From Lepidodermella squamata (lineage: Eukaryota; Gastrotricha): a stretch of DNA of 64,000 nucleotides. The stretch spans positions 1,116,001 to 1,180,000 of the forward strand of contig JBLDXI010000026.1 in assembly GCA_047495785.1 (NCBI GenBank). Direction: 5' to 3'. Positions 32,570 through 45,128 of the stretch are shown in pieces; the stretch's first letter is position 1, and the number at the start of each line of letters is the position of its first letter. A program made the translations under genes and the position numbers. The notes beneath the pieces were generated by a model. The model was not told the origin of the DNA. It saw only the letters and a list, made by a program, of their open reading frames with translations, and made no database searches.

Positions 32570-34794
32570 ATGGTACAATTATCAGTGACAATTCTAATCA
32601 TCGCATTTATTGGTTTCCCCACAATGAATGCCGATGACTATGTAGACAGTATAACTACTACAACCCTAAGCCCCGATACAGTAACATTCAACAGAACTAG
32701 ATGGACAAGAAGCCCTTCTTCCACTCGGCCAATAAGGAGGCGTAACGCTACGACTTTGGATCGAGATTCGACAACAACTAGGGCTGCGAGAATTCGAGCC
32801 CTTGTAGCAGCCCAAGCTGGGGTTGATCCCGTTGCACAAGCTGGAGGGGTAAAATCTTGCCGCTATCCATTGCAGAAACTAAAAGGGCTTTAATTAGGAT
32901 GGAGATTACTGTCCTGGGCAATTTCAATGCAACAATTACGCATGTGTTCCGTATGAGTAACACATTTCTTACTAAACAATATTCATAATAGTTACCATAG
33001 GAAGGAATACCAATGCGATGGCTACTCTGACTGCCGTAAGAAGAAATGATTGTTCCGCAATTTTCTATAATCTCTACCTTAAAATAATAGGCGACAACAG
33101 TGATGAATGGAACTGTGCAGTTAAAACGAATCCCACAACTAAAGCAACATTCAAAAGGAAGCAGTGCGCACCCAGTGAATTTACATGCTTGGATGGAGGG
33201 TGTGTACGGTTAGTTGTTCAGTCCCTATACCTAGAAACATTATAAAAGTATCCTGTATCATTACTCAGGATGGAATACAAATGCGATTCTTACGATGTAA
33301 GTTGTATTTAAATTCAAGGAATGGTTTTTTAACTGCTCTTTGTTCCTATTAGGACTGTGGTAAGAATTCTGAGACTGAATGCCATTTCGATCTATTGTAT
33401 ACTCATATAACAGACGATTCAAGCGACGAAATGAACTGCAGATCTGCTCCTAAATTACAGAGCTGTGCGTCAAACGAGTTCAGCTGCAACAGTGGCGAAT
33501 GCATTCCGTAAGATTTTCAGCAGTCAACTCTCATGATAACTTGAATGATTAACATTTCAGAATTGATTACAAATGCGATACGTATGATGTAGGTAATCAA
33601 TCTATCCCTGAGGAATAACACTACATTTTATTATTATTTAGGACTGTGGTATGATGTTCCTTAATAGCAATGGAAATTTAACTACCTGTGTCTGAATAGC
33701 GGACTCAAGTGATGAAATGAATTGCAAAACAACTACGACTACGACAACGAAGCGGCCACCGACCACTCAAGCATCCTTTGGAGCTTGCGGCTTCGTGCAG
33801 TTCCAACGTGTGATAGGAGGCACAGAGGCAGACCCACATCAATTTCCATGGATGGTGCGAATGTTCGTTAAATTTGGCACGAAGCCAGGAAGATCGACAT
33901 GCGACGGCGCCCTCATTAACAATCAATGGGTTTTAACAGCGTCTCATTGCATTTATGAATTTGAGACTGGGTTGCAGGCTACTAGGTTTGTTCAACACCT
34001 GAAAATCATTCAGGAAAAATTATCTCAACATTTCTAGCGTGGAGTTGCATTTGAGGCGACATGATATGAGCTTAGATATTAGCGCCGACGGTGGTGTATT
34101 AAGAACGGCCCAAGTTGTGATTAAACACGAGAATTACGTCGGCAAAACTGCGACATCATCTTACGACAACGACATTGCGTTAATCAAGCTCAATTCTCCG
34201 GTTCAATTCGACACATGGCTGCGGCCAGTTTGCTTGCCGAATGAATCGATTTGCGATTCGGTCAATTCTGACAATACGGTTACGGTGGAAAAATGCGTTG
34301 GGAATGTTACCGTTGCAGGGTGGGGTGGTTTTCAGTACAACAGTAAGTTATAAGATTTTCAAAGACCTCACTCAATCTCCCTGGTTTCTTCATCCTCAGA
34401 CAAGGCAGCTAGTACCGTTTTACGAGTTGCTGATCTGCCGGTCCGATCGAGGGCTGATTGCTCTGACACTTGGCAATTGACAAAGAACCAAGTCTGCGCA
34501 GGCTATGGAAACCCTGGAACATGTGGGGTGAGAACCTCAAATGCATTTTTCATCTCTTCAGGAGTTTGTTAACAGGGTGATTCCGGAGGTCCAGTGTTTT
34601 GTTTAATCAACAAGCAATACATCACCGTTGGGGCAGTTTCCTTTGGATCGCCGATTTGCGGTGATTCAGATCGGCCTTCGGTAACTTAGAAGTTAAACTA
34701 TCGTCACTGATGCCTAAAAATCGACAACTTTCAGGTTTTCACGCGGGTCTGTTCCTACCTGTCATGGATTCGTCAGAAAATGGCGCAAAATTAA
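32570..34794 (+). CDS. Secreted modular serine protease 4: three LDLa + S1 domain
   Basis: Signal peptide MVQLSVTILIIAFIGFPTMNA, then a Thr/Arg-rich pro-region of about 70 residues. Three LDLa domains follow (CPGQFQCNNYAC...DDNSDEWNC; CAPSEFTCLDGGC...DDSSDEMNC; CASNEFSCNSGEC...ADSSDEMNC). The S1 domain has activation site [21 protein letters not shown] and GDSGGP, so the triad is complete. Position 189 is Gly. The second and third LDLa use 7-nt micro-exons (33353-33359 and 33642-33648). In the first LDLa this intron is absent and the codons are fused (GGCTACTCTGACTGCC). One glycosylation site is NVTVAGWGG. Confidence 0.9.
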
Positions 34795-35125
34795 CTGCTA
34801 GTTGAAATCGTCTAGAATTATACCAGTGAAAACTATCTAATGAATAAATTTTATAGCAGCCAAAAAACTTTAATTGTCCGAGCATGATCATACGCGCATT
34901 CCAGACAATTAGGTTATTCGCAGTGCTCTCGAGTGTTCCATGTTCCATAGTAACATGGCACTTTTTATACAACAACGAAATAACACATAGCATTAGGGTC
35001 ATTGAGGAAACAATAGCATAACAGGCTGCGTAGGAAACGACATGGATGTTAATTGCTTGGTCACGCTCGACTTGCGGCACCGTCTCGTGTCGCGCTAGCG
35101 TGACCTTATGGGACAATTCCGGTGA
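34795..35125. other. Intergenic, nothing recognised
   Basis: Contains the 3' UTR of protease 4 (AATAAA about 34844) and the promoter of the next gene. Confidence 0.5.
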
Positions 35126-36118
35126 ATGAAGTTCCTAACTGCGATAATATTTGCGGCTTTCCAGGCCAGTATTCAGCAGGTATCCTTTATTCCCATTGAA
35201 GCTAAGCAATTCTAAGCTTTTATTTTAAAGATCAATGAAGCTGGGTTGGAGCCTACTAGTCAAGTCCCGACAACGACAGGAACAATAAGCACGAAAACAG
35301 AAGCGAAAAAAGCGACTCAGCCCGCCCAGCCTCAATGTGGAACCTTGGGAGTGGTTCCAAAAATTTTCGGAGGAAACGAGGCAAAACCTGGTCAGTACCC
35401 ATGGCTGGCCAAGCTGGAGATTAAATTCATCGGAGTTTCAAATAGGTCAAGCTGCGGCGGGGCTCTCATTTCCGACCGCTGGATATTAACTGCAGCGCAC
35501 TGTGTTATCGACGAAAAATCGAATGCGAAAGTTGAATATGTCAGGGCTCGGCTCGGGCGTTACAACCTTGCGTTAAATGAGGAGAAAGGTGATGAAAAGA
35601 AATCATCTGCCGTGTATGTCAACCCTAGTTACAATGCGAAGAAGAACTGGATTTATGACTCAGCTTTAGTTAAACTGAGCTCTTCGGTTTCATTCAACAC
35701 GAATGTTCGCCCGATCTGTCTTCCGAATGACATCTGCACAAAGACGAACGTATCACTTTGGACCACGAAAATCGACGGATGCCATGAAGTTTTCGTGGCT
35801 GGCTGGGGAGCAGCCGATAGCGAGGACCATCCTAAAGTTATGCGAGAGGCCTACATGACCTTAACACCTCGAGGTGATTGTGATAGAATATACACTGGAG
35901 TCCTAAATGAAGGCCAGCTTTGTGTTGGCGATGGAACACCTGGTGTCTGCCGAGGAGACAGCGGAAGTCCTTTGATGTGTAAAGTGAATGGCAAAACGTA
36001 TGCAGTAGGAATTACGTCTTGGAGCAGCAAGTCATGTGGCAAAAGCGGGCGGCCATCGGTTTTCACAAGAGTTTGCTCGGTGATGGATTGGATGACTCAA
36101 ATCATGAGAACTAAATGA
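35126..36118 (+). CDS. Secreted serine protease 5: signal peptide + S1 domain, no LDLa
   Basis: Two exons: 35126-35179 (signal peptide MKFLTAIIFAAFQASIQQ) and 35231-36118, phase 0. A Thr/Lys/Pro linker of about 40 residues leads to CGTLG and the activation site VPK|IFGG. The protease domain lies in one exon, unlike proteases 1-4. It has LTAAHC, YDSALVKL and CRGDSGSP, so the triad is intact, with Gly197 changed to Ser. Position 189 is Gly. The motif RARLGRYNL after the His region groups it with proteases 6 and 7. It sits between the LDLa and the sushi subfamilies, so it may be a relic of the module loss or gain. Confidence 0.9.
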
Positions 36119-36373
36119 ATGGTGTAGTAATTAATGCGTTGAATTGGCATTGTTATTGTTATTCTTTCTCTTTGCATAACCGGTGAGAGGGTTTTGCGTA
36201 GTTTTTCATTTTGGTAGTAATTTTTTCTCGCTAAATGCTGTTTACAATGCACATCTTTTAAGTAAAAAATACAGTTTAGCCTACGCTTCAAGGGTCGTGA
36301 CATCTCCAAAGTTCTACAACTGTCTTTGAGTAAGTACGATGATGTTTTTTAATTATGCGCACGCCTTGGTGTC

Positions 36374-36379
36374 TATAAA
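36374..36379 (+). promoter_or_regulatory. TATA box of the sushi-protease gene 6
   Basis: TATAAA lies 40 bp before the ATG at 36419. Confidence 0.4.
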
Positions 36380-36418
36380 GTGTAAAATGCCACCAGCTTT
36401 CTGTATAACAACGCCAAA

Positions 36419-38090
36419 ATGCTGTCTTCTACCATCTTGATTATCATCGTCGTCGCTGCTAAGGTAAAAACAATCATTAGCCGTTAAAATTGGAGCCAAC
36501 ATTATTTTCAGCTAGGCTGTAATAGGACAAGATGGATCATCAGGTTGCACAGTGCCAGAAAGATCGGATGCGGTTTTCCTATTTGGCGGATTCAACGTAA
36601 CAGCAGGCTCGACAGTCAAGGGAGGCTCACCAGTTTACATGAAATGCATCGCGCCCTACAGCTATTCTGGGGATTATCCGTTTTCGGTGTGTTCTGGTGA
36701 CAATACATGGTCACCGCCGTTTAGCTACTGCTTAAATTCCGGGATGCCGACGAAGCCAGCTCAGAATCGTGCCCTTCCTGCGACAAATCGACCGAACCCG
36801 ATCTTTCAAGGTATCGCAGCTTCCCCGCAGCGGCAAGGAACCACCCAGCGGCTAGGAACCACCCAACGAATGACATACTCCTGTCGAGTACCAAGTGTCA
36901 TGAACGCGAATTTTCAGAAAGACGGAGCTCCAATTAGGCCTGGTACCCAGGTCGAAGGCGGAGCCACGGTTTTCATGAATTGCGCAAGCCCTTACACTAA
37001 AACTGGCGATTTTCCGTTCTCAGTCTGCATTGACCAGGACATGTGGTCGCCGAGTTTCGGAATGTGTGTTGCTAACAATCGTAATCCTACTACGTCGCCG
37101 ATGCCACCTCCCCGATCCCAAACAACTCAGCGCTTTTTTGCCCCAACAACGACTACTCGATTCCGCACTTTGCCACCGCTTCCGCCATTCGATGATTCAA
37201 ACCCTTTGCCACCTCTACCGCCTCGAGCTGATGTTGCGAAAGCACTTGCTCCTCTCACTGGTTTAGACCAGTGTGGTGTTTTGCAGATTCCTGACAGAAC
37301 TTACGGAGCTACTTTAGCTAACCCTGGCGAGTTTCCATGGATTGCGAAACTCGAGGTGAAATATCTTGGATCGGAGAGTCCTGTTGCCTGTGGCGGCGTC
37401 TTGATTTCAGACACTTGGATCCTAACTGCAGCTCATTGCGTGATTTACACCGTTACTAAAGCCAAGGCTGAGTGGGTTCGAGTTCGTCTCGGCCGATATA
37501 ACCTTTGGGATGACAGGGAGACCGAAACCATGGTTGAATCATCGGATTTTGTCGTCCATCCGAACTATGACGCTTTTGCGAACAGCAACCCTTGGGATTT
37601 CGCGTTAGTGAGAATGGATCCGCCTGTCGAATTACGGGCTAGGGTTAGGACGATTTGCCTACCCGACGACATTTGCCAATCGGGAAGTGTTCCTGATTCT
37701 GCCACAACTGTCGATGGCTGCACTGATGCTGAAGTAGCAGGTTGGGGACGCAATGAAAGTAAGGACCAACATTAAATTGAAGCTTTATCTATCTCAATTT
37801 TTTATTCAATAGCTGAACCGCGTCCAAGGGTGATGCGCCTTGCGGAGCTGAAAATTGTACCCAGAAGTACATGTCGCCAATCTGTGGATGGTCAATTCTG
37901 TGCGAAAGATGATGGCGAGCAAAAGGTATGCCGAGGTGACAGCGGCGGGCCTCTGATGTGTCGCAGGAACAAGAAAATGTACGCTATCGGCATCATAGCT
38001 GGAAGCAGTTGCAATTCCCGAGGCAATCCTTCCGCTTTCGCTCGAGTATGCTCTGCGGCTTCCTGGATTCGTCAAACAATGAACACCTAA
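36419..38090 (+). CDS. Secreted serine protease 6: two sushi (CCP) domains + S1 domain
   Basis: Exon 1 encodes the signal peptide MLSSTILIIIVVAAK. Exon 2 (from GCTGTAATAGG after an internal ctag acceptor) encodes two sushi modules (CTVPERSDAV...FSVCSGDNTWSPPFSYC; CRVPSVMNAN...FSVCIDQDMWSPSFGMC). A Pro/Thr linker and the protease domain up to GRNE follow. The last exon (from about 37812) gives the rest. The triad is present: LTAAHC, WDFALVRM, CRGDSGGP. The activation region reads IPDRTYGATLANPGEFPW, so the new N-terminus would be Thr-Tyr and not Ile/Val. Position 189 is Lys (QKVCRGDS), which is unusual. Sushi plus S1 recalls arthropod ModSP/HP14 and complement-type initiators. Activity is probable but not certain. 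Confidence 0.88.
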
Positions 38091-38561
38091 AGACGTCTTA
38101 TTTGCGTGCACATTTTCAGTTTTTCTGGGCTATTTTTTGAGGCAACTTCATACCCTATAATAAGTACAGCAGAAAATAATTTTGTAAACGCGATGAAAAT
38201 GAAAATAAACAAAAAGATTGGATTGTGCGTGCGCACTCGCACGTGTAAAAATACCGAAAAAGCACGGTTAGCTCGCATAGCGTGTTCTTCACCGGTCAGC
38301 ACGCGTTCTTCATAAAACAAATTGCATAGCGGTAACATTTTAGTGACCGGCTGCGTATTTGCAGTGTTTTGCTGCGACGCGCACACGGCCGATATTTGCG
38401 CATGGCGATTATATTTTTCGGACACAGCACGTTTTCTGTCACGCACCGTAAATAACCATTTCGGACGTTCCAAAAAACGGGTTTACGCATATTTACCTTC
38501 CGAGTCCCAAGTAGCACCAAACGGATGAATGCCTGACCACGATTTCCTCAGTAAAACTAAA
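38091..38561. other. Intergenic between the two sushi-protease genes
   Basis: No gene is seen. Several open frames on both strands overlap here (38087-38520) without any domain or splice support. Confidence 0.5.
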
Positions 38562-40242
38562 ATGATACCCCAAATATTGCGGTTTTTGCTAAACAGCATC
38601 TTATTTCAGGTTTGAAAAATCACTCTGAAATTAAATTTCTTATAAGCCTATCTTCATTTAGTTAGCTATCGCAGGCCACGATCAAGCCGATACCCTTTGT
38701 GTTATACCATTGAATGCTCCTAACGCTCAATTTTTCCATCGCGGCATTAGGGTCGTAAATGGCTTCCCTCTGCCAGCCGGCTCTTTCGTTTCAATGAGAT
38801 GCGTCAAACCCTTCACCTCAACTGCTCGATTTCCATTCTCCCAATGTGTCTCCGATGGATTCTGGTCCCCTCCGTTAGGCACGTGCCTTAACAGCAACAG
38901 TAACGCTGCTATGTATAACGGTCATAGTGGTGTAAAACGAGGGCCGCCCAATTACGTAACAGCACCTGAGAGAACAGTCGACCCATATTGGACCTGCGTT
39001 GTACCAAAAATGCCACATGCCGTCTTCAAAATTGCGGGCGAAAACGTTACAGCTGGTGCTGTAGTAAAAGGAGGCAGTGCGGCATACATGGCATGTTTAC
39101 ATCCATATCGAGCAGTCTATGAGTATTCGTTCTCGGTTTGCGCTGGTCAGGATCGCTGGTCACCCGGGTTCGGCGAATGCTCTGCCTTCAACAAGTGGAA
39201 GAATACGAAGAACGAGGAACGAAGAGGACCAACTTACTCCGAGTCTTACCCGCCTCATGCTCACCCATCGCCTATCAAATTATTCGGTCATGTTAAAATT
39301 GAGGAGGAAGTCCCAACCACAACGACAACTACTACAACTACCTCGACTAGTACTACGACTGAAGCTTACACTGAACCTACAACACGTAGAAGGAGGTTTA
39401 AGGGTCAATGCGGTATTGAGGGCGAACCAGGAAGTCTAAGCGATGGCGAATCGTTTGCTAGTCGTGGTCAGTATCCTTGGATAGCGAAGATTGAAGCAAA
39501 GTTCTGGGGCTCGAAGACCCTCCAGCCATGCAGCGGGGCTTTGATTTCGGAAGAGTGGATTCTCACCGCAGCCCATTGCGTCTACAACGTTGAAACTCAA
39601 GTTGACGCAGAGTGGATCCGAATCCGGCTAGGCCGCTATGATTTGATGTCTTCAATGGAATCTCGCGTTGAGCAGCAGTCAACTATCGTTCACATTCATC
39701 CGACTTTCGATCCGAAGAAGATTTCCGTGTTTGACATTGCTCTGGTCAAACTAGAGCCGCCGGTTAAGATTCATACCAATATTAGACCCATCTGCTTGCC
39801 GGATGATATCTGCTACCCTGTTAAGGTATCATCTACCACCGATACTGTTGACAATTGTCACAATGTAACGATAGCAGGTTGGGGTAGAAACGAAAGTAAG
39901 TCATTCAACTCACGAAATATGCTTAATGTATGATTGCGATTTTTCACAGCTGAAAGTTATCAGAGGATTATGAGAAAGGCAGATCTTGCTATAAGGCCCC
40001 GAACGGAGTGTTACGACAATGGAGCGGTTTACAACGAGCAGCTATGTGTGGCTGACGACGGACTTCACTCGTCGTGTCGCGGAGATGGCGGCGGGCCTCT
40101 GATGTGCAGATCAGGGGATCGCGTTCATACAATCGGAATCACTCCTGGAGGACGCTGTGGCACCAAAAATCGAGGTAGTCCGTCAATTTACTCGAGAATC
40201 TGCCCATCGTTACAATGGATCTACGAAGTGATGGAAAATTAA
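38562..40242 (+). CDS. Secreted serine protease homologue 7: two sushi domains + inactive S1 domain
   Basis: Exon 1 (MIPQILRFLLNSILFQ) joins exon 2 at catttag|TTAGCTATC and completes the signal peptide (LAIAGHDQ). Two sushi domains follow (CVIPLNAPNAQ...GFWSPPLGTC; CVVPKMPHAV...DRWSPGFGEC), then a Thr-rich linker and an S1-like domain. His (LTAAHC) and Asp (FDIALVKL) are present, but the catalytic Ser is Gly (CRGDGGGP). The activation site is also lost: where others have R|IFGG this has SLSDGESFASRGQYPW. It is therefore a pseudoprotease, most likely a cofactor, scaffold or decoy. The final exon starts near 39951 after a gtaagt...cacag intron. It is the closest relative of gene 6. Confidence 0.88.
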
Positions 40243-40586
40243 ACTTATATGTACCATTTTCGACATTTCCAATTTTTTCATTCCACAATAAAAATTTGTT
40301 TAATAAATGAGGCTTCGAAGGATGTTTGCTAATTTCTGAAGCCATCGTGACTCTATAATGAGCTGTTAAACTCGTGTATGGCACTGTGGAAATTGCCATT
40401 GTGGATTCGTCTGCCACGCCAACTTGCTTGATGGCTGTTGGGTAGCGGCTCTTTCAATTATGCTGGAGAAAAAAGTTCAGTGAGTGAGAGTAAGAAATTC
40501 GTGATTATAAATTGCCCCTCATCCCGAGTGCCATCATATTTTATGGCGTATTTTATTAGCGTATTTTGGCTTTTAAACCTTAATAC
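40243..40586. other. Intergenic; left edge of a 4.5 kb tandem duplication
   Basis: From about 40275 the sequence (ttttcattccacaataaaa...) is repeated at about 44825. I see no gene. Confidence 0.55.
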
Positions 40587-43500
40587 ATGAATCAGATCCG
40601 TTTCGCAATTTTAGCCTGCCTTTTCTTCGCAAGGCCAGCATCGTCGGCGGTAATCCACGATTCATAATATGCTTGCCATTTTCGTCTCTACTGGAATTTT
40701 TAAGGGTGATTGTCAAGTTGGAGAATTTTCTTGCAGAACGACAGGAATATGCTTTCCGGGAGGTTATGTGTACGTCAATCAGTAATAACTCAAGATTTGT
40801 AATTGCTTTCATGATATATCTATTCAGATGTGATGGGGACCGTGATTGCAGTAGGTTCCGCATACTTTGAAATGATTTGGTTTGCACTTATATTTAAAAT
40901 GGCAGCAGACGGAAGTGACGAAGAAAACTGTTCAAGTAGCCGAACTCAAACGACACCAAACACTGTGTGCTGCCTTTTACGTTAAATCCGCCATGTCTAA
41001 TTTCGTAATTCTAGACCCGGCAGACTCTGCAGCCGATCATCACTGCCCCCACTACGGCAGCTACACCAATCAGAGGAGTAAATTGGAAGAGTTGCTTGGC
41101 TTTGTGATTTTTACAATTTCAAATCAACACAGGGAGCTTGCTCATCCACCGAGTTCACTTGCAAATCAAACGGCAAATGCATTTTATCCTTCTATGTGTT
41201 GGTTTATTTATGTGCAAAGCATTTTAGATGAAAGCTTTAACCATTTCTTAGATGCGATGGCGGTCGTCCAGACTGTGGTGAGTTGGATTATGAAGTTGCC
41301 AATATCAGGAAATAGATATTTCGGAATTCAGAGGACGGAAGTGACGAGGCTGACTGCCGGACCACTACATCCCGTTCGACAACAACTGCCACTACCAGTA
41401 CAACTGATCAGGTATATTGCCTATAGAGAAACCCTGAAATATATTAAACAGGTTTTATCGTATTTATTGCAGGTATGAATGAATTCAGGAAGTTTACAAT
41501 AACTATAAAAGAATATTTAGAGTGGCTGTACTTCGGATCAGTTCGCATGTAGATCTAATGGCAAATGCATCCCCGCAAAATATGCGACGATGCGGTGAGG
41601 GAAAGAAGAAAAATGATTTTTCAAAAAACAACCACTTGTGTTTTTATATCGCAATAGTATCGTTTCTCTTCTTCATAAGTCGCAATTACGGAATATATGA
41701 GATTTAGCATTGGAAAATTGGTGAATTAGCTTAGAAGCATAGAATTTGCCGCTCGGAAATGTTCGAAAATACCAGAAACTCTACGTTTAATTCTCGGATT
41801 TTCATCAAAATATATGGCAAGGCAGCAATTATGGCTCTATTTCTGCTATCGGAATGATTAAATCGTGGGTTTTTATTAGGAGCATATTAGCCAGAGATCA
41901 ATTAGATAACAATTTCTGACAATAACATTGAAATAACCCCAATTAGCTACAAAATTGCATTTGAATAATAATAAAAAGCGTTGTTTCTTTAAGGATGCAA
42001 TTTTTCCCTTTTTCTTCTCACCGCATAGTCATTTTGAAGGCTACGTCAAAATCCTTTCAAACCCATAAACTTGGCGATTAGATCTTTCAAAATTATGTTT
42101 AGCCATTGAAACACTGATATTTCAGCTATTTACAATGCTGCAAACTTTTTTGAACACACTGTATTCTTACAGAGAAGGTGCACCGCTAACCATTTCGCGT
42201 GCAGAAAGATTTTTCAATGCATTCCAGTTAGTTATTAGTAAGTATGAAGCGCAAGTATAGCTATAAATGCTCAATCAAAAACTTCTGTGAGCTAGGCGTG
42301 ACAGTGAGCTTGATTGCAGTAAGGAAACCTGCAAAAGGTTATAAAATAGTTAGTTTGGTCTGCTTAAGGTGCGATGTTAATGACGAAACAAAAAGCACAT
42401 GTATTTCCAAAATATTTCCTATAATACTCCAAATCATATAAACATCTCCACGGTTTCTCAAGGACCGACGACAGGAGGTGAGATGGTACAATGAAAAGGA
42501 ACATTTTTATATGAAATGGCATTCAGCCGTCGTGCGGTGATGACGAATTCAGCTGCAAGTCGAATGGATTCTGCATTCCCAGTGATTTTGTGTGAGTCAC
42601 GTTCATCCTTCGCCTACGAGCACTATAATATTCTTTTATCATGATGCTTCAGGTGTGATGACGAAGCCGATTGTGGTAAGAGAAGTCGCGCCTAATTTTT
42701 GGAGGTGATTATTTTAAATTTTCCCTTAAAACTCAGTCGATGGTAGCGACGAAGCCGAATGCGACTCCACAAGCAGGGAGGTAATTTTTCTAGATACACT
42801 TCTACTTCTGAGAAAAAGCTTCATTCCATTTGAGGTAAATAACCCGGATATTTCGTGCGGGAGTCAATTCCGTTGCTCAAGTGGCCAATGCGTACCTGCC
42901 ACATTCGTGTAAGACTGTATCCATAATGTGATCATGATATTTATAACAAGATGAGCGCTTATGCCTTCCCATAGATGCGACGGGGATAGAGATTGTTGTA
43001 AGTTACAAGAATTACTATTAGCCTTTGGAGATAGATGATATATCATATGCTTTTGCAGCTGACGGAAGCGATGAAGCTGGCTGTAAGACAACAACGAGAG
43101 TGGTAAGGAATATCAGCTTTTGTTGAAATAGACTCAAAGTCCTATTATCTTTTTCAGGTGAGCAGGACATCGACCTCGCGAACCGGTTTCTGTAATGGAT
43201 TCACGTGTCGACTATCTGGAGAGTGCATTCTTTCTAACAGTGTGTAAGTCGCCATCTCTCGTTTTAGTTTTACCACGATGAAACTGTCAACCCTATTAAC
43301 TTTGTTTCAGATGCGATGGCAGAGACAATTGCTGTAAGTTGTGCTAACTACTCATGGGTTAATTGTAGATTACGCCACAATTTGCTAGTTGACGGTAGCG
43401 ATGAAGAGCACTGCTCCGCAACAACTACTCAAGTAAAATTCGATTGCTGCATTACGGATTGTTGCATAACTTGAATTTTCAGAGCCCTGCGACGACTTTT

Positions 43501-44820
43501 GTATGAGACGACCGATGGAGATAATCGAGGTTAAAGTCAGCATAATTAATCATCGTATATGCACTTGTCGACCTGAAAGTTGTTATTCATTAGCCGCCGT
43601 GTCTTGAATCAGTGCGCGTTTTGACAAATTAACATGCTTATCTATGAGGTTTGAACATTAAAGATGATTTCGTAATTATTTGTAAACTACAGGCGTGAGA
43701 GTATTTTGGGTTTAGATTAAAGCAACAAACATTAACTGAAACTCTGAATCAATTCCTATGGACTGTTGTTTCTGATCGAATAAGGCCTCTAAACAGGCCG
43801 CCGTAAAATGAGAATGAGCAAAATATTGCAGTAGAAGGTTGACGACCCATTCATGCTAAAAAGGGTGCTACGAAGAGAGTTTTCTTTGGTCATTAAATGC
43901 CATCCCTGCTACGATAAAACAAATGAACTTGCTACGGAACAAATACAGCGTCAAACTAGAAACAAATTGTGTAATACTAATACATAAATTGCTGCTCATT
44001 CTGGCGAACTTTTCCGTTGCTAAACATGAATTTGATAGCTCTAAGCGCCAAGTTTCTGCGGTTGGAAGGACGTTCTGAAATGTCTCTACTGAAATGAGGT
44101 AGATCCGGAATCAGACGTGGCTTGCAGAATGCACATTATCAGGCCCGCCCACGTTACGGCTCTGCGCGCGCTCCTATTGGCCAGCTCATTTTGAACTGTA
44201 ATCATGCATGAACTTGCAAAATGACGAAGTTGTGAAATAAACAAAGAAATGCGCAATTTTGTTAGCCAATAAAGTTATTCTCAAGGAGTTCAATTTTATT
44301 TCTGGCTAATGTTACCAAACTTTCATCGTCCCTAAACAGCGCAAGAAATGCTGCCATTGCCTCTATTTTGACAGTAATTCGAGAACTTCACGAGATTCCG
44401 AGGTAGAGCGTTCCTGGCATTTCCCAACCTTTCAGAGAGGCAAAACTAAATCTTCCTTTAGTTTAATTATTAAATTTTCAAATTTAGTACTCATGTTTTT
44501 ACCGTGATTGCGACTTTGGAAGACGGGAAACAATGTCATTGGCGACTTCAGAAACCTTGTTGTTGTTTTTTGAAATAACTACTTGTCTATTCTTTCTCTG
44601 AATTCTTATAACCACAAATCTCGGCGAATGCAGCTTTCAAAATCATGTTTCAAAACCACGGAAAGATTCGCCAAAATGAGCGAATGGAAGCAATATATTA
44701 TTTTCAAACGTTTTTAGACACACTGTAGAAAGCTGTTTCCAAGAGTTCATTTCGCCGGTCTTGAAATCCTTGAATTCCTGCAAATCCAGTCTGCTAAGAA
44801 TTGCTACGCTGGCCGCAACG
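40275..44820 (+). repeat. Tandem duplication unit 1 (LDLa-only gene A)
   Basis: The upstream flank, signal-peptide exon and most LDLa exons with their introns match unit 2 (44825 to about 49040) in the same order. For example, 42725-43230 and 47375-47870 are nearly identical. Unit 1 lacks the counterpart of 46120-46790. Confidence 0.8.
40587..43506 (+). CDS. Secreted multi-LDLa protein A, probably decaying
   Basis: Signal peptide MNQIRFAILACLFFARPASS is followed by about seven LDLa modules with Thr-rich spacers and no protease domain. Each module is spread over mini-exons, as in its duplicate at 45129-48091. Damage is visible. After the third module (IPAKY, 41579) the next mini-exon is missing, and the frame runs into a stop (…ATGCGGTGA) or must change phase. 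In the following module the Cys of the core micro-exon is Arg (CGTGACAGTGAG), and another Cys codon became Ser (AAAAGCACATG). The end reads ...ATTTQ|SPATTFV* after the last module. It may be a pseudogene or may skip the damaged exons. Its role would be an LDLa-only binding or decoy protein. Confidence 0.6.
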
Positions 44821-45128
44821 ACGTAAATTTTTCATTCCACATTAAAATTTGTTCAATAAATGCGGCTTCAAAAATAAAATTGAAGATATTCTCTAAAAAG
44901 GATGTTGATTCATTCTTAAAGCCTTCGTGACTCTATAGTAAGGTTTTAAACTCATGTACTGCTGTAAATTTCCACTGTAGTTTCGTCTGCCACGCCAACA
45001 TGCCTTTTGTGTCGCTGCTCTTCCTATTGTTTCGGAAAAAAAAGATTAAAAAAAGACGTGGTAATATGTTGCCCCTAGTTCCGAAAGTCATCATATTGTG
45101 TATTATTTTGGCTTTCAAACTTCAAGAC
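43507..45128. other. Intergenic region within the duplication
   Basis: No gene is seen. A stretch near 44748 (ccaagagttcatttcgccggtct) recurs at about 49008, downstream of gene B, so it marks the 3' flank of both units. Confidence 0.5.

Noticed and set aside
38087-38528. Several overlapping ORFs on both strands between proteases 6 and 7
   Set aside because: No domain, signal peptide or splice sites. Typical chance frames in intergenic DNA.
41582-42160. Further LDLa exons in the gap of LDLa gene A
   Set aside because: No CDGxxDC or SDExxC pattern found. The counterpart of 46120-46790 appears to have been lost or replaced.
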